A DNA stretch of 64,000 bases, taken from NCBI RefSeq assembly GCF_963082655.1, contig NC_081552.1:97267592-97331591 (forward strand). Reading direction: 5' to 3'. How positions within the stretch are numbered: position 1 is the first letter of the stretch; every line of letters begins with the position of its first letter. This stretch comes from Stomoxys calcitrans (lineage: Eukaryota > Arthropoda > Insecta > Diptera > Muscidae). The position numbers and the translations under genes were made by a program. Below are positions 47,514-59,047 of the stretch, one piece after another. Under the pieces are notes generated by a model. That model was not told the DNA's origin. It searched no databases and saw only the letters and a program-made list of their open reading frames with translations.

Positions 47514-48386
47514 AACAAGCAAAAGCTTGCTAAGTTCGGCCGGGCCGAATCTTGGGAACGCACCACCATGGGTTCTGCCAAAATATGTGAGATATATCTG
47601 GTTATAGAACGAATTGGACCTTACTTCGCGCAGTTGTTGAGAGTCATTACAGAACAGTATATGCAAAATTTCAGCCAAATCGAATAAAAATCGCGGGTTG
47701 TAAGGGCTCAAGAAGTCAGATCGGGAGATCGGTTTATATGGGAGCTATATCATGTTCTTGATTTGGACCGTAATTCGCACAGTTATGGGAGTAATTACAG
47801 AACACTATGTGGAAAATTTCAGCTTAATCGGACAAACTCAATAAGTCAAATCTGTAGATCGGTTTATATGGGAGTTATATCAGCTTCTTGGCCGATTTAA
47901 ACCGTACTTGGCACATAATAGAACATTATGTAAAAAATTTCAGCCAAATTGGACAGAAATTGCGACTTCCAGGGGCTCAAGAAGTCAAATCGGGAGATCG
48001 GTTTATATGGAAGCTATATCAGGTTATAGACCGATTTGAACCGTTCTTAGCACAGTTGTTGAAAGTCATAACAGAACACTATGTGCCAAATTTCAGCTTA
48101 ATCGGACAAAAATTGCGGATTCCAGGGGATCAAAAAAGTTTAATCGGGAGATCGGTTTATATGGGTGCTATAGCCAAATCTGAACCCATCTGCAATCCCT
48201 GACGACCTACATCGGTACAAAGTATCTGTGCAAAATTGCAAGCGACTAGCTCTTCGCGTTCGACCGCTATTGTGATTTCGACAGACGGACGGACGGACAT
48301 GGCTACTTTCACTCAGAATGTCAAGAGATCTAGAATATATATACTTTATGGCATCCTAGATCAATATTTCGAGGTGTTACAAACGT
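47514..48386 (-). mobile_element. HL-D element, near full length
   Basis: AACAAGCAAAAGCTTGC, hairpin TTCGGCCGGGCCGAA, then CTTGGGAACGCACCACCATGG, which separates HL-D from HL-A and HL-B. Units carry GGGAGATCGGTTTATATGG, and two of them are 153 bp apart (47996 and 48149). The 5' part has GACGGACGGACGGACATGGC and ATATATATACTTTATGGCAT, but the terminal GGTGG...TATAAAA is lost. Confidence 0.7.
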
Positions 48387-48439
48387 TGTTTTGCGTTGTC
48401 TTGTGTGATAGTCTCTACTAGCTATAACTGTGTACGTTG

Positions 48440-48745
48440 GTCGAAATCCCGATTACGGTCAACGTATAAGTTTATCTACCTAACATTTTGCACAGATGCT
48501 TCTTATTGATGTTGGAGATTGCAACTGGGTTTAGTTCAGTTTGATTTATCTAATTATAAATCAAATCGGTATATAACCTGATACAGCTCTCATCTAACTA
48601 AAGACCCAAAAGATATCTGAAGTCACTGGAAGCCGCAATTGTTGTCTGATTGGGCAAAAATTATGCACGTAGTGTTCTGTTATGACTTCAAACAAATCGT
48701 CCAAAACCTAATAGACTCAACTGGTCTTCTATGGCCCCAAAACCG
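48440..48745 (+). mobile_element. decayed HL-D-like fragment
   Basis: ACATTTTGCACAGATGCTTC, AAATCGGTATATAACCTG and GTAGTGTTCTGTTATGACTT are HL-D-type unit pieces in plus orientation. No termini. Confidence 0.45.
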
Positions 48746-48904
48746 TTAAATTTTTGGTTGAGTTGGCAAGGAAAATAGACTTTGTCTCAAGACAAAAAAA
48801 AAAAAAAGTAAATGCCTGCTAAGTTCGGCCGGGCCGAATCTTATATACCCTCCACCATGGATCGCATTTGTCGAGTTCTTTTCCCGGCATCTCTTCTTAG
48901 CCAA

Positions 48905-50447
48905 AACAAGTAAAAGCGTGCTAAGTTCGGCCGGGCCGAATCTTATATACCCTCCACCATGGATCGCATTTGTCGAGTTTTTTTCCCGGCATCTCTTCTT
49001 AGGCAAAAAAGGATATAAGAAAAGAGTTGCTCTGCTATTAAAACGATATCAAGATATGGTCCGGTTCGGACCACAATTAAATTATATGTTGGAGACCTGT
49101 GTAAAATTTCAGCCAATTCGTATAAGAATTGCGCCCATTGGGGGCTCACGAAGTAAAATAGTAAGAACGATTTATATGGGATCTGTATCGGGCTATAGAC
49201 CGATTCAGACCATAATAAACACGTATGTTGATGGTCATTAAAGGATCTGTCGTACAAAATTTCAGGCATATCGGATAATAATTGCGACCTCTAGCGGTCA
49301 AGAAGTCAAGATCCCAGATCGGTTTATATGGCAGCTATATCAGGTTATGAACCGATTTGAACCTTATTTGACACAGTTGTTGAAAGTAAAAATAAAATAC
49401 GTCATGCAAAATTTCAGCCAAATCGGATAGGAATTGCGCCCTCCAGAAGCTCAAGAAATCAAATCCCCAGATCTGTTTATATGACAGCTATATCAGGTTA
49501 TGAACCGATTTGAACCATACTTGGCACAGTTGTTGGATATCATAACGAAATACTTCGTGCAAAAATTCATTCAAATCGGATAAGAATTGTGCCCTCTAGA
49601 GGGTCAAGAAGTCAAGACCCAAGATCGGTTTATATGGTAGCTATTACAGGTTATGGACCGATTTGAACCATACTTGGCACAGTTGTTGGGTATCATAACA
49701 AAACACGTCGTGCGAAATTCCATTCCAATCAGATAAGAATTGCGCCCTCTAGAGGGTCAAGAAGTCAAGACCCAAGATCGGTTTATATGGTAGCTATATC
49801 AGGTTATGGACCGATTTGAACCATACTTGGCACAGTTGTTGGATATCATAACAAAACACGTCGTGCAAAATTTCATTTCAATCGGATAAGAATTGCGCAC
49901 TCTAGAGGCTCAAGAAGTCAAGACCCAAGATCGGTTTATATGGCAGCTATATCAGGTTATGAACCGATTTGAACCATACTTGGCACAGTTGTTGGATATC
50001 ATAGCAAAGCACGTCATGCAAAATTTCATTCCAATCGAATAAGAATTGCGCACTCTAGAGGCTCAAAAAGTCAAGACCCAAGATCGGTTTATATGGCAGC
50101 TATATGAAAACATGGACCGATATGGCCCATTTACAATACCAACCGACCTACACTAATAAGAAGTATTTGTGCAAAATTTCAAGCGGCGAGCTTTACTCCT
50201 TCGAAAGTTAGCGTGCTTTCGACAGACAGACGGACGGACGGACGGACGGACGGACGGACGGACAGACGGACGGACGGACGGACGGACGGACGGACGGACA
50301 GACGGACGGACATGGCTAGATCGATATAAAATTTCACGACGATCAAGAATATATATACTTTATGGGGTCTCAGACGAATATTTCGAGTAGTTACAAACAG
50401 AATGACGAAATTAGTATACCCCCCATCTTATGGTGGAGGGTATAAAA
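48905..50447 (-). mobile_element. full-length HL-A element, twin of 33825-35326
   Basis: Both termini intact, five units. By eye only a few substitutions and 1-3 base indels separate it from the twin, apart from the microsatellite. Confidence 0.85.
50221..50312. repeat. expanded GGAC microsatellite
   Basis: About 22 tetranucleotides, mostly GGAC with two GACA interruptions. The twin copy at 35145-35190 has about half as many. Confidence 0.95.
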
Positions 50448-51004
50448 AGGATATAAGAAAAGATTAGCTCTGCTATTAGAGCGATATCGAGATATGGTCC
50501 GGTTTGGACCACAATTAAAATATATGTTGGAGACCTATGTAAAACGTCAGCCAATTCGAATAAGAATTGCGCCCTTTGGGGGCTCAAGAAGTAAAATAGA
50601 GAGATCGATTTATATGGGAGCTGTATCGGGCTATAGACCGCTTCAGACCATAATAAACATATGTTGATGGTCATGAGAGGATACGTCGTACAAAATCGGC
50701 AAATCAGGCAAATCGGATAATAATTGCGACCTCTAGAGGCTCAAGAAGTAAAGATCCCAGATCGGTTTATATGGCAGCTATATCAAAACATGGATTTGTG
50801 CAAAATTTCAAGCTGCTAGCTTTAATCCTCCGGAAGTTAGCGTGCTTTCGACAGACAGACGGACGGACATGGCTATATCGACATAAAATGTCGAGACGAT
50901 CAAGAATATATATACTTTATGGAGTCTCAGACGAATATTTCGAGTAGTTACAAACAGAATGACGAAATTAGTATACCCCCCATCCTATGGTGGAGGGTAT
51001 AAAA

Positions 51005-52013
51005 ACAAGTAAGAGCGTGCTAAGTTCGGCCGGGCCGAATCTTATATACCCTCCACCATGCATCGCATTTGTCGAGTTCTCTTTTTAGGCAAACAAAGAA
51101 TATTTAATAAGAACTGTTATGCTATTGGAGCTATATCAAGTTATAGTCCGATTCGGACAATAAATGAATACTGAAGAATGCTTGTAGAAGTCATTGTGTA
51201 ATATTTCAGTTCATTTGGATAAAAATTGCGCCTTGTAGAGGCTCAAAAACAAAATCGGGAGATCGGTTTATATGGGAAACGTATCAAGCTATTGAACGAT
51301 TCAGACTATATCAGACACGTATGTTTAAGGTCATGAGAGAAGTCATTGTACAAAATTTCAGCCAAATCGGATGAGAATTGCGCCCTCCAGAGGCTCAAGA
51401 TGTCAAGATCCCAGATCGGCATATACGGCAGCTCTATCAGGTTATGTACTGATTTGCGCCATACTTAACACAGTTATTGGAAGTGATAACAAACCACCTC
51501 ATGCAATGTTTCAGCAAAATCGCAATAGAATTGCGCCCTCCAGCGGCTCAGGAAGCCAAGATCCAAGATCGGTTAATATGACAGCTATACCCGATTATGA
51601 ACCGATTTGAATCGTAATTAATACGTTTGTTGGAAGTGATACCAAAACACTACGTGCAAAATTTCAGTCAAATCGATCGAGAATTGCGCTATCTAAAGAC
51701 ACAAGAAGTCAAGACCCAAGATTGGTTTTGTATGGCAGCTATATCAAAACATGGACCGATGTGGCCCATTTACAATCGCAACCGACCTACGCTAATAAAA
51801 AGTAATTGTGCAAAATTTCAAGCGGCTAGCTGTACTCCTTCGAAAGTTAGCGTGCTTTCGACAGACAGAGGGACGGACATGGCTAGATCGAATAAAAATT
51901 ACATGACTATCAAGAATATATATACTTTAGGGGGTCTCAGACGCATATTTCGAGGTCTTTCAAACAGAATAACGAAATTAGTGTACCCCCATCCTATGAT
52001 GGAGGGTATAAAA
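51005..52013 (-). mobile_element. HL-A element, diverged form
   Basis: AACAAGTAAGAGCG, hairpin and GGATACC-type motif present, about four diverged units, GGAC tract almost absent (GACAGAGGGACGGACATGG), end GGAGGGTATAAAA. Nearest transposon downstream of the gene. Confidence 0.75.
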
Positions 52014-52349
52014 ACAGTGTGCCAAATAGACAGCCGGGCATAGCTAAATCGATCTCTATCTCGGTCTTCCCTATCTGCGTTAGAAAATAAATACACTTGG
52101 TTGTAATACCATACAGCACAGGAGTGGTGTAGGTTTTAAATATCCTGGAAGGATTTTCTAAACAAAAACCTGTATGCCATCACTTGCTTGCTGGCCGTTA
52201 GCGCGACAAGGATTCAAAATAATCGTGCAAAGTAGAGTTTACTGCGAAAACCTCGGTTTTGAGGTATTATTCAACAGAGAGTGGAACAAATGATGGTTTA
52301 AATAAGTATGAATATCAAAACACAATTTCAGACTTTTTTCGATTGCTAT
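52014..52349. other. 3' flank of the gene
   Basis: 336 bp without repeat signatures between the last HL-A copy and the stop codon. Apart from the AATAAA at the stop I see no second canonical poly(A) signal on the minus strand. Confidence 0.5.
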
Positions 52350-52354
52350 TTATT
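52349..52354 (-). promoter_or_regulatory. AATAAA overlapping the stop codon
   Basis: The last codons read GTT GAA TAA A, so the hexamer AATAAA contains the TAA stop. If used, the 3' untranslated region would be only a few tens of bases. Confidence 0.4.
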
Positions 52355-53603
52355 CAACAATTCCAAATAATGTCCAGTTATCACACTTCTCAAGCAACCA
52401 ACATTGTTCATAGATTTCAATGAAATCTGGGTCCATTTTCACGAGTTCAAAACCACGGCCACAATTTAGCATCTTGTGTAGTGTCAGCTTTGACGGTTCC
52501 GTAAAGTTTTCCAGGCAACTAGAACAGGACACAATGCGATCTTCCGAGGAATGGTGTAGAAAACGTCGGATATTGGAAATTTCTTGAAGGCCAATGAAGT
52601 AACCAGAGATGTCACATATAATGGCAAAGCTGCGACACGATAACAAATTATTGGCTTTAAAATTGAGATGATAGGGCACAGCGTATAACTCTAAGGAGTT
52701 GCTACACTGTTGTATGGAATACAAATTACAGGGAAACGGAAGATCTTTGCCGTTCAGGGGTTGGGAGGTTAGTAAATGTTTTCGAAACCATGAATTTATC
52801 AAAGCCAAATCTTGGTGCTTGTTGCCAGACCCAGTTGTCATAGCCGCAGTTGGTGCTTGTTTGCGGGCAAATTGTAACGGCAATGTCGGATTACGCTCGC
52901 AAAACCTTTGCACCTTAATGTTTATCCTTTTGATGGAAAAGTCCTTTTGCTGGGCACTACAATCTTTGCTGCAGCTGGCCATATACCTTTTCAGTTTTTC
53001 CAACAACATGGCAAACATCATGTCCACACTTTCTCGTATGTCATAGTAATGGTTTATAACCAATGCCGTTGTTTGCAGCGTAAAGACTTCCCCATTGATT
53101 GTCACATAGAAACGTAGTACTATATCGAGACTACGAACCGGACCACTTACAGCACAGGCAGCTCTAAGTAAATCCGGTATGGCTTTTATGCCAGCATCGA
53201 GCAAAAATTGCTGAGTATCACTTACAGCCTTCGTGTCACACAGCATAAAGGACTCGATGTTTTTGCCGACAATAATTTCCTTATGATCCATTAGAGTTGT
53301 TATCCGACCTAAGCCATTTGTCGATGACGCTGGAATAGAGGTAGGACCAGTTGGTAGACGATGGCTTTGCATGGCTGCTGGATTCATTCCCTCAATGTTG
53401 GCCGATTTTAGTTCATTGTCGTTGTCATCCAGAGTCTTGGGCTGAATCCAATGATTGCCATAGGCATCGGTTTCTTTGCATGAACTGCCGCATTTATTAC
53501 ATTCGATAACATCGTTATTTTCGTTTTGCCAACTGTGAACAAATCTTCTCTGTCCACCGGAGGTGACAAAGGTGTAACTCGATATTGGCAGAGACATCGT
53601 CAT
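52350..53603 (-). CDS. 417-aa protein, Polinton/adintovirus-like polymerase-associated region; possible domesticated gene
   Basis: An uninterrupted frame from ATG 53601-53603 (a second ATG is two codons on, at 53597) to TAA at 52350. The frame is open upstream to a TAG at 53703, but the first ATG is the one used here. Residue 35-42 is a CNKCGSSC cysteine cluster. Residues about 157-208 (RSLDIVLRFYVTINGEVF to LLEKLKRYM) form a mixed strand-helix core. Residues 360-381 are a C-x2-C-x12-H-x4-C zinc motif (CSSCLENF...LTLHKMLNC). No signal peptide or membrane helix. The order core, LPFPCN segment, YFI...IRRF strand, CCHC finger resembles the protein region found with protein-primed family B polymerases of Polinton/Maverick and adintovirus-like elements, but no polymerase, integrase or capsid gene is here. 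Base composition is more balanced than in the surrounding repeats. Function unknown; an unrelated C2HC zinc protein is the alternative. Confidence 0.6.
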   Translation of the reverse strand: MTMSLPISSYTFVTSGGQRRFVHSWQNENNDVIECNKCGSSCKETDAYGNHWIQPKTLDDNDNELKSANIEGMNPAAMQSHRLPTGPTSIPASSTNGLGRITTLMDHKEIIVGKNIESFMLCDTKAVSDTQQFLLDAGIKAIPDLLRAACAVSGPVRSLDIVLRFYVTINGEVFTLQTTALVINHYYDIRESVDMMFAMLLEKLKRYMASCSKDCSAQQKDFSIKRINIKVQRFCERNPTLPLQFARKQAPTAAMTTGSGNKHQDLALINSWFRKHLLTSQPLNGKDLPFPCNLYSIQQCSNSLELYAVPYHLNFKANNLLSCRSFAIICDISGYFIGLQEISNIRRFLHHSSEDRIVSCSSCLENFTEPSKLTLHKMLNCGRGFELVKMDPDFIEIYEQCWLLEKCDNWTLFGIVE

Positions 53604-53734
53604 CCTCAACAGGGCTAAACTACTGGTCCACGTTGTACAGATGACGGATGAACTAACAGCTATGAAGGGCAAAAGTTGCGTGCTTCGATGTTCTGACTGC
53701 CGCTATTTGCTGATGCGGCTGCCTTTTGCATTCA

Positions 53735-54061
53735 CTTCACTGCTAGAGGAATGGAAAACTGCCTATGGTTCTTCATCGATTTATCGCATTTATAGCTGAA
53801 GCTGATGATGCTGTCGCCAGCAGCAGGTATCTGGGCATGTGAATGGGATTTTATCGAGATTGTCCTGTTGTCGTAGCAGATTTCATTGCTTTGCTCTTTG
53901 TCTTTGGGAAAGTCCTGGTGGTTGGTTGGGTATGCGTGAAAAGGAGAACCAATACCTACCAGCAGCCAACCGGTAAATTCTTGATAATGATGTTCACCAT
54001 TTTTGTTGTAGTGTCTTAGCCCAAGACCAAATAAGAGAATATGATTGTGATAAACACATTT
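53735..54061 (-). other. open 109-codon frame upstream of the gene; possible 5' exon
   Basis: Open between TAA (54062-54064) and TGA (53732-53734), with a coding-like peptide including LLFGLGLRHYNKNGEHHYQE and FTGWLLVGIGSPFHAYPTN. No ATG near its start. A GT at 53954-53955 (after GGTAG) and an AG at 53660-53661 (CTTCATAG) would remove 296 bases and connect this frame to the main frame without a stop. This is a consistency check, not evidence of splicing. It may equally be 5' flank. Confidence 0.3.
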
Positions 54062-54485
54062 TTAAGCAGATAGCTGTTGTGCTGTTAAAATGCTATTTAA
54101 CGTAGGTACAGTACTGCGTGCGATAAGGGTAGTTAAGATTAACTTTTCTGTCATGTGTAAACACCTGTAAAAAGTGTAAACTAAAAGATCATACATATTC
54201 ATCGTTTACCTATCCTAAGATAGTACCTTCTCCCATGCAGGTCATATTGACCCGGTTTTTTGAGAGGCAATTATGATGTTATCCTACATACTTTATTTGT
54301 TTCTCTTTCGAGACGAGCCCAATGATCGGAGATGCACATATCCTACATATTTTAAATGGTATGTTATTTCAATTCACATGGATTTAAGTGTTTTGAAGTA
54401 GAGTTATTGTGAAGGTATCTTTTACTTTCAATACCCACTTCATCTGATTTGGATAGAGCAGAAAGAAAGTAATAACGTGAAAAGT
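54062..54485. other. upstream flank of the gene
   Basis: 424 bp without repeat termini. No clear TATA box or initiator can be tied to the gene. An HL-A copy starts at 54486. Confidence 0.4.
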
Positions 54486-56343
54486 AACAAGTAAAAGCGT
54501 ACAAAGTTCGGCCGGGCCGAATCTTATATACCCTCCACCATGGATCGAATTTGTCGAGTTCTTTTCCCGGCATCTCTTTTTAGGCAAATAACGATATAAG
54601 AGAGATTTGCTCTGCTATTAGAGCGATATCAAGATATGGTCCGGCTTTGCCCACAATTAAATTATATGTTGGAGACCTGTCTAAAATGTCAGCTAATTCG
54701 ATTAAGAATTGCGCCCTTTGGGGGCTCAATAAGAAAAACAGAGAGATCGATTTATATGGGAGCTGTATCGGGCTATAGACCGATTCAGACAATAATAAAG
54801 ACGTATGTTGATGGTCATGGGAGGATCCGTCGCACAAAATTTCAGGCAAATCGGATAATAATTGCGACCTCTAGAGGCTCAAGAAGTCAAGATCCCAGAT
54901 CGATTTATATGGCAGCTATATCAGGTTATGAACCGATTTGAACCTTATTTGACACAGTTGTTGAAAAAAAATTTCAGCCAAATCGGATAGGAATTGCGCC
55001 CTCTAGAAGCTCAAGAAGCAATGACCCCAGATCGGTTTATATGACAGCTATATCAGGTAATGAACCGATTTGAACAATACTTGGCACAGTTGTTGGATAT
55101 CATAATGAAATACTTTGTGCAAATAATCATTCTAATCGGATAAGAATTGCGCCCTCTAGAGGCTCAAGAAGTCAAGACCCAAGATCGGTTTATATGACAG
55201 CTATATCTGGTTATGAACCGATTTGAACCATACTCGGCACAGTAGTTGAATATCATAACAAAACGCGTCGTGCAAAATTTCATTCCAATCGGATAAGAAT
55301 TGCGCACTCTAGAGGCTCAAGAAGTCAAGACCCAAGATCGGTTTATATGGCAGCTATATCAGGTTATGGACCGAATTGTACCATACTCGTTGAATGTCAT
55401 TACAAAACGCGTAGTGCAAAATTTCATTCCAATCGGATAACAGTTGCGCACGGTAGAAGCTCAATAAGTCAAGACCCAAGATCGGTTTATATGGCATCTA
55501 TATCAGGTTATAAACCGATTTGAACCATACTTGGCACAGTTGTTGGATATCATAACAAAACACGTCGTGCATAATTTCATCCCAATCGGATAAGAAATAC
55601 GCAGTCTAGAGGCTCAAGAAGTCAGGACCCAAGATCGGTTTTTATGGCAGCTTTATCAGGTTATGAACCGATTTGAACCTTATTTGACACAGTTGTTGAA
55701 AAAAAATTTCAGCCAAATCGGATAGGAATTGCGCCCTCTAGAAGCTCAAGAAGTATTGACCCCAGATCGGTTTATATGACAGCTATATCAGGTTATGAAC
55801 CGATTTGAACCATACTCGGCACAGTTGTTGAATATCATAACAAAACGCGTCGTGCTAAATTTCATTCCAATCGGATAAGAATTGCGCACTCTAGAGGCTC
55901 AAGAAGTCAAGACCCAAGATCGGTTTATATGACAGCTATATCAGGTTATGGACCGATTTTTACCATACTCGTTGAATGTCGTTACAAAACACGTAGTGCA
56001 AAATTTCATTCCAATCGGATAAAAAATGCGAACTGGAGGCTTAAGAAGTCAGGACCCAAGATCGGTTTTTATGGCAGCTATATCAAAACATGGACCGATA
56101 TAGCCCATTTACAATACCAACCGACCTACACTAATAAGAAGTATTTGTGCAAAAGCGGCTAGCTTAACTCCTTCGGAAGTTAGCATGCTTTCGACAGACA
56201 GACGGACGGACGGCATAAAACATAAAATGTCGCGACGATTAAGAATATATATACTTTATATGGTCTCAGACGAATATTTCGAGTAGTTACAAACAGAATG
56301 ACGAAATTAGTATACCCCCCATCCTATGGTGGAGGGTATAAAA
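54486..56343 (-). mobile_element. full-length HL-A element, 1.86 kb
   Basis: Both ends intact. Eight or so units; a segment of about 650 bp (from TTATTTGACACAGTTGTTGA at 54943 to the same at 55682) is present twice, so part of the array was duplicated as a block. GGAC tract very short (56206-56213). Confidence 0.8.
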
Positions 56344-56750
56344 AGTACCCGAATTTTATATAGTTTTCTCGATGGACTGCGTTCTGCTAGTTTTGCGGAC
56401 GATTTCATTTTATATTAACTCATTTAGATAACACTTCTTGATATGAATGTCGAGAGTCAGGTCAGTATGCAGTGCATTCGTGGAAGAATCAATACCCGGT
56501 CGAATGAATGCTTCTTTTGTATAAACTCCTATTTTCTTCTTGTTGCAATCCCAAAGAGTGAAGCGATTAAGACAAAATCATAATTTTATCAAAATTTCGA
56601 CATATCTCTTTCGGGAAATTTATTTTTTTATCCTTAAAAGCAAATTTTTATAAATGCTTCGAAAGAGTTCACTCAAAAATGACGAATTTTGTAATCAAAT
56701 TTTGTAATAACATTTATTTTACCAACCTAGGTAATAAGGTGAACATGCCT
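56344..56750. other. unassigned 407 bp
   Basis: AT-rich with no repeat signature or coding frame. Confidence 0.5.
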
Positions 56751-57059
56751 TGCAATTATTAGTTCACTATATCCCGACTATAACTGCGCTCTGTAAGATG
56801 CACAAGAACTAAAATAGGAATTACTATTTATATGGAAGCCATATCAAATTTTGGATTCGTATCAAGCTTCGTATGAGTGTTGAATGTCATAATAGAACAC
56901 GATGTGCAATTTTCAGATAACTCGGATGAGAATAGTGCTTTCACGGGACTTAAGAAGTTATATTGGAAGACCATATATAAATATGGGATAATTTTGTTCA
57001 TTAACAAACTCAACTGTCCGACATCGACAAGAAGTGTTTGTTCTAAGTTTAGTGAAATC
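56751..57059 (-). mobile_element. strongly decayed HL-like units
   Basis: TTATATGGAAGCCATATC, AATGTCATAATAGAACACG and CGACAAGAAGTGTTTGTTC recall HL-D/HL-A units and the 5' shoulder, much mutated. Confidence 0.4.
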
Positions 57060-58230
57060 AGATAGGAATTGCGCCCTCTAGATGCTCAAGAAGTCAAGTC
57101 CCCAGATCTGTTTATATATCACAGCTGTATCAGGTTATTAACCGATTTGAACCATACTTGGCACTGTTGTTGGATATCATAACAAACTACTTCGTGCAAA
57201 AATTCATTCAAATCGGATAAGAATTGCGCACTCTAGAGGCTCAAGAAGTCAAGACCCAAGATCGGTTTATATGGCAGCTATATCATGTTATGAACCAATT
57301 TAAACCATACTTGGCACAGTTGTTGGATATCAAAACAAAACACGTCGTGCAAAATGTCAGTCCAATCCGAAAAGAATTGCGCCCTCTAGAGTCTCGAGAA
57401 GTCAAGACCCAAGATCGGTTTATAGGCAGCTATATCGAAACAAATTGAGTGTAGAATACGAACCTGATATCAAAATATGTGACCAAGGGAACAAATTTAC
57501 GACCATAGCAATATGGGGCTCAAATGAAAGGTCTTTGGGAGTAAAGCACGAATCTGATATCAATATTGGGGAAAAGTGTCTATGGGGCCACCCCACTCCC
57601 ACACACCACCCAAATAGAGAGTGTTTGCTGACTTTTGCAATATGAGGCTCAAATAAGAGGGTTTTTAGAGTAGAACACGAATCCGTCATATATTCTCAAG
57701 GCCTACTCACTGAGTGGCCGCCCACCCCCCAAGCCGGTCATGTTTGCTTGGTCAAATTAAAGGTATTTGCGAGTAGACCACGTATCTGATATCAACATTA
57801 GGGACCAACTGTATAGGGGACTTCCCACCACCATAACAACCCCCAAATAGGACGTATTTGTTCATCTAAACTATTTGGGTCTTGAAGAGAGTGGAACTTA
57901 ATATTTTTAGTTTTTAGGGCCAATACCCCAAATTGCGCACTCTAGAGACTCAAGAAGTCAAGACCCAAGATCGGTTTATATTGCAGCTATATCAAAACAT
58001 GGACCGATATGGTCCATTTACAATACCAACCGACCTACGCTAATAAGAAGTATTTGTGCAAAATTTCAAGCGGCTAGCTTTACTCCTTCGGAAGTTAGCG
58101 TGCTTTCGGCAGACAGACGGACGGGCGGACAGACGGACGGACGGACATGGCTAGATCGACATAAAATGTCGCGACGATCAAGAATATATACTTTATGGGG
58201 TCTCAGACGTATATTTCGAGTCGTTACAAA
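57060..58230 (-). mobile_element. HL-A 5' part split by a TR-C piece
   Basis: Units at 57060-57441, then TR-C sequence, then 57931-58230 with CGACCTACGCTAATAAGAAG, a GGAC tract near 58122-58147 and GGTCTCAGACGTATATTTCG. The terminal GGTGGAGGGTATAAAA is replaced by TR-C sequence at 58231. Confidence 0.7.
57442..57930 (+). mobile_element. TR-C internal fragment in HL-A
   Basis: Three to four ~130-bp units (CAATATGGGGCTCAAATGAA at 57510), ending GGGCCAATACCCC. No TR-C terminus on either side. Confidence 0.7.
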
Positions 58231-58436
58231 CAATGGCAATATGGGATTTAAATAAATGGTGTTTGAGAGAAGAGCACGATGCTGATATTTTTGTCAGGGA
58301 CAAGTGTCTGGGGGACCACCTCACCCCCGACAACAAGAATACGAGGGGGAAATAAAATATTTTAAAAATGGAGTACACCTTACATCAAAACTTAAATTCG
58401 TAGACCAATAAATATCATATGTGATTCAGATAAAGG

Positions 58437-58437
<1 letters not shown>
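58231..58437 (+). mobile_element. TR-C tail fragment running into TA tract
   Basis: AATGGCAATATGGGATTTAA, GAGCACGATGCTGATATTT, GTACACCTTACATC and GATAAAGGCACTTATA are the TR-C tail. Where other copies read CACTTATATTGTTAA this one enters a TA run. Confidence 0.75.

Positions 58438-59047
<610 letters not shown>

Larger units (their letters stand above)
48807..51004 (-). mobile_element. outer HL-A copy with complete HL-A nested inside
   Basis: The left piece 48807-48904 is the 3' end to CTTCTTAGCCAA. The right piece 50448-51004 resumes AGGATATAAGAAAAG and runs to GGTGGAGGGTATAAAA. This short outer copy has its own 5' end and GGAC run at 50858-50869. Confidence 0.8.

Noticed and set aside
48918..49241. 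Conserved frame MLSSAGPNLIYPPPW... seen in HL-A copies (also 6347, 11862, 33838)
   Set aside because: It starts at GTG, covers the hairpin end, and its other strand is equally open. Conservation follows DNA similarity of the element, not protein selection.
50169..50390. RTDGRTDG repeat peptide
   Set aside because: Translation of the GGAC microsatellite.
52699..53117. Two plus-strand frames within the gene
   Set aside because: Antisense shadows of the 417-aa frame, without family features.
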